DNA from: Streptomyces hydrogenans
GTDB lineage: Bacteria; Actinomycetota; Actinomycetes; Streptomycetales; Streptomycetaceae
Assembly: GCF_014656075.1 (NCBI RefSeq)
Contig: NZ_BNBS01000007.1
Coordinates: forward strand, 1 to 64,000
Reading direction: 5' to 3'
Length of the DNA stretch: 64,000 bases
Under the pieces are notes generated by a model. It did not search any database. It saw nothing but the letters and a program-made list of their open reading frames with translations, and was not told where the DNA came from. Positions 60,119-64,000 of this stretch are shown one piece after another. Both the position numbers and the translations under genes were made by a program. Position 1 is the first letter of the stretch. Each line of letters starts with the position of its first letter.

Positions 60119-61570
60119 ATGGCTTACGACGATCTCCGCTCGCTGCTCAGGGCGCTGGAGCGCGAAGGCGACCTCAAGCGCATCAAGGCCGAAGTCGATC
60201 CGTACCTGGAGGTCGGGGAGATCGTCGACCGGGTGAACAAGGCGGGAGGGCCCGCGCTCCTCTTCGAGAACGTGAAGGGCTCCTCCATGCCCCTCGCGAT
60301 GAACGTGTTCGGCACGGACCGCCGGCTCCTCAAGGCCCTCGGCCTGAAGTCGTACGAGGAGATCAGCGAGAAGATCGGCGGGCTGCTCAAGCCCGAGCTG
60401 CCGCACGGCTTCGTCGGCGTCCGGGAGGCCTTCGGCAAGCTGGGCTCGATGGTCCACGTGCCGCCGAAGAAGGTGAAGGACGCCCCCGTGCAGGAGGTGG
60501 TCCTGACCGGCGACGACGTCGACCTCGACCTGCTGCCCGCGCTCTTCACCTGGCCCAAGGACGGCGGCTCCTTCTTCAACCTGGGCCTCACCCACACCAA
60601 GCACCCGGAGACCGGCGTGCGGAACCTGGGGCTGTACCGGCTCCAGCGGCACGACAAGCGCACCATCGGCATGCACTGGCAGATCCACAAGGACAGCCGG
60701 AACCACTACGCGGTCGCCGCCGAGCGCGGCGAGCGGCTGCCGGTCGCGATCGCCTTCGGCTGCCCGCCGGCCGTGACGTACGCCTCCACCGCGCCGCTGC
60801 CGGGCGACATCGACGAGTACCTCTTCGCCGGCTTCGTGCAGGGCAAGCGGATCGAGATGGTCGACTGCAAGACCGTGCCGCTCCAGGTCCCGGCGCAGGC
60901 CGAGGTCGTCGTCGAGGGCTGGCTGGAGCCGGGCGAGATGCTCCCGGAGGGTCCCTTCGGCGACCACACCGGCTTCTACACCCCGCAGGAACCGTTCCCC
61001 GCGCTGAAGATCGACTGCATCACCATGCGGAAGCGCCCGCTGCTCCAGTCGATCGTCGTCGGCCGGCCGCCGACGGAGGACGGGCCGCTGGGGCGGGCGA
61101 CGGAGCGCTTCTTCCTGCCGCTGCTCAAGATCATCGTGCCGGACATCGTCGACTACCACCTGCCGGAGTCGGGCGGCTTCCACAACTGCGCGATCGTCTC
61201 GATCGACAAGAAGTACCCGAAGCACGCGCAGAAGGTCATGCACGCCATCTGGGGCGCCCACATGATGTCGCTGACCAAGCTGATCATCGTGGTCGACAAG
61301 GACTGCGACGTGCACGACCTGCACGAGGTGTCCTGGCGGGCCCTCGGCAACACCGACTACGCCCGCGACCTGACGGTCGTCGAGGGCCCCGTCGACCACC
61401 TCGACCACGCCTCCTACCAGCAGTTCTGGGGCGGCAAGGCGGGCATCGACGCCACGAAGAAGCTGCCGGAGGAGGGCTACACCCGGGACGGTGGCTGGCC
61501 GGACATGGTGGAGTCGGACCCGGCGACGGCGGCGAAGGTCGACCGCCGCTGGAAGGAGTACGGGCTGTGA
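60119..61570 (+). CDS. mqnL: Menaquinone biosynthesis UbiD-type decarboxylase
   Basis: A 483-residue UbiD-family, prenyl-FMN-dependent decarboxylase (NLGLTHTKHPETGVRNLGLY; IGMHWQIHKDSRNHYAVAAE; the conserved EGPFGDHTGFYTP). In Streptomyces this enzyme is the late decarboxylase of the futalosine pathway for menaquinone (MqnL), needed because streptomycetes lack the classical Men route. GATACT (60106-60111) is 7 nt before the ATG, so leaderless. The stop overlaps the mqnP ATG by one base. Confidence 0.92.
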   Translation: MAYDDLRSLLRALEREGDLKRIKAEVDPYLEVGEIVDRVNKAGGPALLFENVKGSSMPLAMNVFGTDRRLLKALGLKSYEEISEKIGGLLKPELPHGFVGVREAFGKLGSMVHVPPKKVKDAPVQEVVLTGDDVDLDLLPALFTWPKDGGSFFNLGLTHTKHPETGVRNLGLYRLQRHDKRTIGMHWQIHKDSRNHYAVAAERGERLPVAIAFGCPPAVTYASTAPLPGDIDEYLFAGFVQGKRIEMVDCKTVPLQVPAQAEVVVEGWLEPGEMLPEGPFGDHTGFYTPQEPFPALKIDCITMRKRPLLQSIVVGRPPTEDGPLGRATERFFLPLLKIIVPDIVDYHLPESGGFHNCAIVSIDKKYPKHAQKVMHAIWGAHMMSLTKLIIVVDKDCDVHDLHEVSWRALGNTDYARDLTVVEGPVDHLDHASYQQFWGGKAGIDATKKLPEEGYTRDGGWPDMVESDPATAAKVDRRWKEYGL

Positions 61571-62472
61571 TGACCACGGCCGCGGTCCCCGGCGCCGAGC
61601 CGGGCCGTACGAAGGCGTTCCTGCGGCTCGTGATGATCGAGCACTCGGTCTTCGCGCTGCCCTTCGCCTACATCGCCTCGCTCACCGCGATGTTCCAGCT
61701 GGACCGGGAGATCCACTGGTGGACGCTGTTCCTGGTGACCGTGTGCATGGTGGGGCTGCGGACCTTCGCGATGGCCTGCAACCGGATCATCGACCGGGAG
61801 ATCGACGCCCGTAACCCGCGCACCGCCAACCGGGAGCTGGTCACCGGCGCGGTGTCGGTGCGGTCGGCGTGGACCGGGGCCGGGATCGCGGTCGTCGTCT
61901 TCCTCGGGGCGGCCGCGCTGTTGAACCCGCTGTGCCTGGCGCTGGCGCCGCTCGCCGTCATCCCGATGGTGGTGTACCCGTACGGCAAGCGGTTCACGAA
62001 CTTCCCGCACGCCATCCTCGGCCTCGCCCAGGCCATAGGGCCGATCGGGGCCTGGCTCGCGGTCACCGGCGAGTGGTCCTGGGACGCGGTGATCCTGGGC
62101 CTCGCGGTCGGCGTCTGGATCGGCGGCTTCGACCTGATCTTCGCCTGCCAGGACGTGCAGGCCGACCGGGCGCACGGCGTCATGTCGGTGCCGGCCCGCT
62201 TCGGCATCCCGGCGGCGCTGTGGGGCGCCCGCGCCTCCGCCGTCGTCACCACCGGGCTGCTCGTCTGGTACGCGCTGGCCACGGACGCGGGCATCTTCTT
62301 CTGGGTCGGCCTGGTGATCGTCGCGGCGGCCTTCTGCTACGAGCACTCGATCGTGAAGCCGCACGACCTGTCGCGGCTCAACCGGGCCTTCTTCACCACG
62401 AACGGCTTCATCGGGATCTCGCTCTTCCTCTGCGCCCTGCTCGACCTGCTGGTCCGGGGCCTGTCGCTCTGA
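61570..62472 (+). CDS. mqnP: Menaquinone biosynthesis prenyltransferase (UbiA family)
   Basis: A 300-residue membrane prenyltransferase with eight to nine helices. The first Asp motif is NRIIDREIDARN and the second DVQADRAHG, both binding prenyl diphosphate via Mg2+. Directly coupled to mqnL (TGATG), it attaches the isoprenoid tail in the futalosine route. The prenyl-FMN synthase gene (UbiX-type, mqnM) that often follows is not next to it here. Confidence 0.92.
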   Translation: MTTAAVPGAEPGRTKAFLRLVMIEHSVFALPFAYIASLTAMFQLDREIHWWTLFLVTVCMVGLRTFAMACNRIIDREIDARNPRTANRELVTGAVSVRSAWTGAGIAVVVFLGAAALLNPLCLALAPLAVIPMVVYPYGKRFTNFPHAILGLAQAIGPIGAWLAVTGEWSWDAVILGLAVGVWIGGFDLIFACQDVQADRAHGVMSVPARFGIPAALWGARASAVVTTGLLVWYALATDAGIFFWVGLVIVAAAFCYEHSIVKPHDLSRLNRAFFTTNGFIGISLFLCALLDLLVRGLSL

Positions 62473-62486
62473 ACCCGTCCGTCCCC

Positions 62487-62510
62487 GCCCGGCCCCCTCA
62501 GGGGCCGGGC
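62487..62510. terminator. Bidirectional terminator between mqnP and the TetR gene
   Basis: A perfect 10-bp stem (62487-62496 with 62501-62510), loop ctca. It overlaps the last codons of the TetR gene. Confidence 0.75.
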
Positions 62511-63220
62511 GCGAACCGGTCCAGGAGGGCGTCGAGGCCGGTGGCCAGGGACTCCGGGGCGCCGCCCCTGGCCAGGGCCGGGGCGGCGGCGCGCAGGCGG
62601 GGCAGCTCGCGGACCGGCATGCGGTGCAGGCCGAGGCGGAACGCGGGATCGGATTCCTCGGGGTTGTCGACCATGGGCCGCAGATCGTCGAGGACATGGC
62701 CGAGGACCCAGGCGGTGACGGCCCGGAAGGCCGTGACGGTGGCCTCCTCGTCCAGGCCCGCCCGGCCCAGCAGGGCCAGGATCCGCTCGTGGTCCCGGAG
62801 GACGGGGAGCGGGCGGCGGGCGAGCGGGACGGCCAGCATGCGGGTGGCCAGGAGCGGCGCCACGTGCGGATGGGCGAGGGCGACCCGGTGGGTCTCGGCG
62901 GCGATCCGGTGCAGTTCGGCCCGCCACTCCGGCTCCTCCGGCGAGGCGGCCAGCCGCTCCTCCAGCTCCGTGTAGAGCGCCTCCACCAGGCCGTCGAGCA
63001 GTGCTTCCTTCCCGGCCGCGTACCGGTACAGCGCCATGGCCTCCACGCCGAGCTCCGCGCCCGTCCGGCGCATGCTCAGGGCCGACAGCCCCTCGCGGTC
63101 GACCAGCTCCAGGGCGGTGGCCAGCACCCGCTCCCGGCTCAGCCGGCCGTACCGGCCGTGGTCGCCGGCGCGCCGGCCCGGCGCCCGGCGTCCCGTCCCG
63201 GGGTCCTTCTCGCTCGCCAT
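62498..63220 (-). CDS. TetR-family regulator (TetR_C class)
   Basis: A 240-residue TetR regulator: LSRERVLATALELVDREGLS and ALSMRRTGAELGVEAMALYR with YAAGKEALLDGLVEAL; the C-terminal domain is of the TetR_C_1 type. The first 27 residues are basic and disordered. ATG at 63220 follows GGAAGG. It is divergent from the glycosyltransferase gene with an AT-richer block between, likely its operator. Confidence 0.9.
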   Translation of the reverse strand: MASEKDPGTGRRAPGRRAGDHGRYGRLSRERVLATALELVDREGLSALSMRRTGAELGVEAMALYRYAAGKEALLDGLVEALYTELEERLAASPEEPEWRAELHRIAAETHRVALAHPHVAPLLATRMLAVPLARRPLPVLRDHERILALLGRAGLDEEATVTAFRAVTAWVLGHVLDDLRPMVDNPEESDPAFRLGLHRMPVRELPRLRAAAPALARGGAPESLATGLDALLDRFAPGP

Positions 63221-63380
63221 GAGCCGCCTTCCGTACGTGTTCCCGGTGTCCTCCGCGCGTCCGCGTACGTGTTCCCCGTGTTCCCCACAACCTCTCGCGT
63301 GCGGTGTCCGCGGTGCCGCCGCGGGGGCCTTCCGTACGACCCGACGCTCGCCTTGACCCGACGACATCGAGGGATAAAGT

Positions 63381-63403
63381 GTACATATACGTCGTAAACG
63401 TAC
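63381..63403. promoter_or_regulatory. AT-rich operator-like inverted repeat in the TetR/GT2 promoter region
   Basis: TACGT (63388-63392) and ACGTA (63398-63402) are inverted around cgtaa, flanked by GTAC on both sides (63381-63384 and 63400-63403). It lies in the least GC-rich stretch of the region, where a promoter is expected, about 100 nt before the GT2 start and 160 nt before the TetR start. Confidence 0.5.
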
Positions 63404-63499
63404 GGTGAATGCGCGGGGCGACCCGCCGGACGCCACGGGAACGGTGGACGGCCTCCGCAGTACGGGCGACACGTGCACCGACTCGATCCCGGAGCCATC

Positions 63500-64000
63500 A
63501 TGACCACGCAACCGACCCTGTCCCGGAGCAACGGCTCCCGGCCCGTCGACCACCCGCTCCGCCGCTCCACCGACCCTGCCCCGCACCCCATGCGGCGCGC
63601 CGGGGACAGGACGCCGTCACGGCTCGCGGTGAGCCTGGTCGTCCCGGCCCTCAACGAGGCGCGCAACATCCCCTGGGTCTTCGAGCAGATCCCGGAGTGC
63701 GTCGGCGAGGTCCTCCTCATCGACGGCGACTCCCACGACGCCACGGTCCGCGTGGCGACCCAGATCCTGCCCGAGGTCCGCAGCATCCCGCAGAACGGCA
63801 AGGGCAAGGGGAACGCGCTGCGCACCGGCTTCCTCGCGGCGCGCGGCGACTACATCGTCATGCTGGACGCCGACGGCAGCATGTCCCCCGGGGAGATCCC
63901 GCACTTCGTGCACTTCCTGGAGAACGGCTACGACTTCGTCAAGGGCTCCCGCTTCGTCGAGGGCGGCGGCTCCCTCGACATCACCCGCTTCCGCCGGCTC
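63500..64000 (+). CDS. Family 2 glycosyltransferase, 5' part (runs off the window)
   Basis: The first 167 codons of a GT2 enzyme. After about 40 disordered residues comes the nucleotide-sugar domain: LVVPALNEARNIPWVFEQIP, VLLIDGDSHDATVRVA and the IVMLDADGSMSPGEI DxD segment, with NGKGKGNALRTGF between. This resembles dolichyl-phosphate-sugar-synthase-like polymer enzymes. ATG at 63500 has GGAG 5 nt upstream. The 3' end is beyond base 64000. Confidence 0.9.
   Translation, partial: MTTQPTLSRSNGSRPVDHPLRRSTDPAPHPMRRAGDRTPSRLAVSLVVPALNEARNIPWVFEQIPECVGEVLLIDGDSHDATVRVATQILPEVRSIPQNGKGKGNALRTGFLAARGDYIVMLDADGSMSPGEIPHFVHFLENGYDFVKGSRFVEGGGSLDITRFRRL

Noticed and set aside
1..64000. Insertion sequences, prophage, integrative element or natural-product cluster
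   Set aside because: No transposase, integrase, polyketide or peptide synthetase motif, and no terminal inverted repeats were seen.

Overview
This window is chromosomal DNA from a high-GC actinomycete, almost certainly a Streptomyces. The evidence is the GC-saturated third codon positions, frequent GTG and TTG starts, the developmental sigma factor gene bldN with its anti-sigma gene rsbN, the rex-hemACD operon with its Rex operator, and the futalosine-type menaquinone genes mqnL and mqnP. It reads as core chromosome with a moderate amount of accessory material. I saw no insertion sequence, prophage, CRISPR array, tRNA gene or biosynthetic cluster.

Layout. Bases 1-260 hold the last bases of a 23S rRNA, a spacer, a complete 5S rRNA and a perfect 16-bp hairpin terminator. 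From 285 to 4.2 kb are a HAD phosphatase, an MFS permease, AcuC and a conserved protein. From 4.3 to 17.6 kb is a gene block whose order resembles the M. tuberculosis Rv0500A-Rv0512 region: a small HTH protein, a 32-residue ribosomal protein bS22 that is easily missed, a GalE-like epimerase, a PlsC-like acyltransferase, [rsbN and bldN on the opposite strand], a SerB1-like HAD-IB phosphatase, a glutaredoxin-like protein, [rex], hemA, hemC, hemD and hemB. From 17.6 to 34 kb lie DUF1876, DUF4232 and a membrane-tethered XRE regulator, divergent argS and lysS, DUF2637 and two DUF3558 lipoproteins, rtcB, a short-chain dehydrogenase, a YnfA protein, a divergent FAD monooxygenase/TetR pair with visible operators, and a Mut7-C protein. 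From 34 to 39.3 kb are small regulators and metabolic genes separated by short GC-rich tandem repeats. From 39.7 to 47.4 kb are hemL, a histidine phosphatase, a deacetylase-like lipoprotein and a full system II cytochrome c maturation operon (resA-ccdA-resB-resC). From 48 to 57 kb, mostly on the minus strand, are an MFS and a FUSC-type exporter, a STAND-type NTPase paired with a membrane-anchored LIVBP-like binding protein, and a GntR/cytosine deaminase/non-haem iron oxygenase operon. From 57 kb to the end are a flavodoxin-fold reductase, an EamA permease, a LysR regulator, mqnL-mqnP, a TetR regulator and a GT2 glycosyltransferase cut by the window edge.

How it fits together. Much of the core content serves respiration: haem synthesis (hemACDB, hemL), covalent haem attachment to cytochrome c (resABC, ccdA), menaquinone (mqnLP) and the NADH/NAD+ sensor Rex. 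A consensus Rex operator precedes rex-hemACD, and a Rex-operator-like palindrome lies across the resA start codon. Many genes carry a -10-like hexamer 6-7 nt before the start codon, which points to leaderless mRNAs.

Less familiar systems worth a second look are the STAND NTPase plus anchored binding-protein pair, the cytosine deaminase plus oxygenase operon (the oxygenase lacks the usual 2-oxoglutarate-binding Arg), and a binding-protein-like protein with no export signal. All family assignments come from reading motifs by eye; no database search was run.
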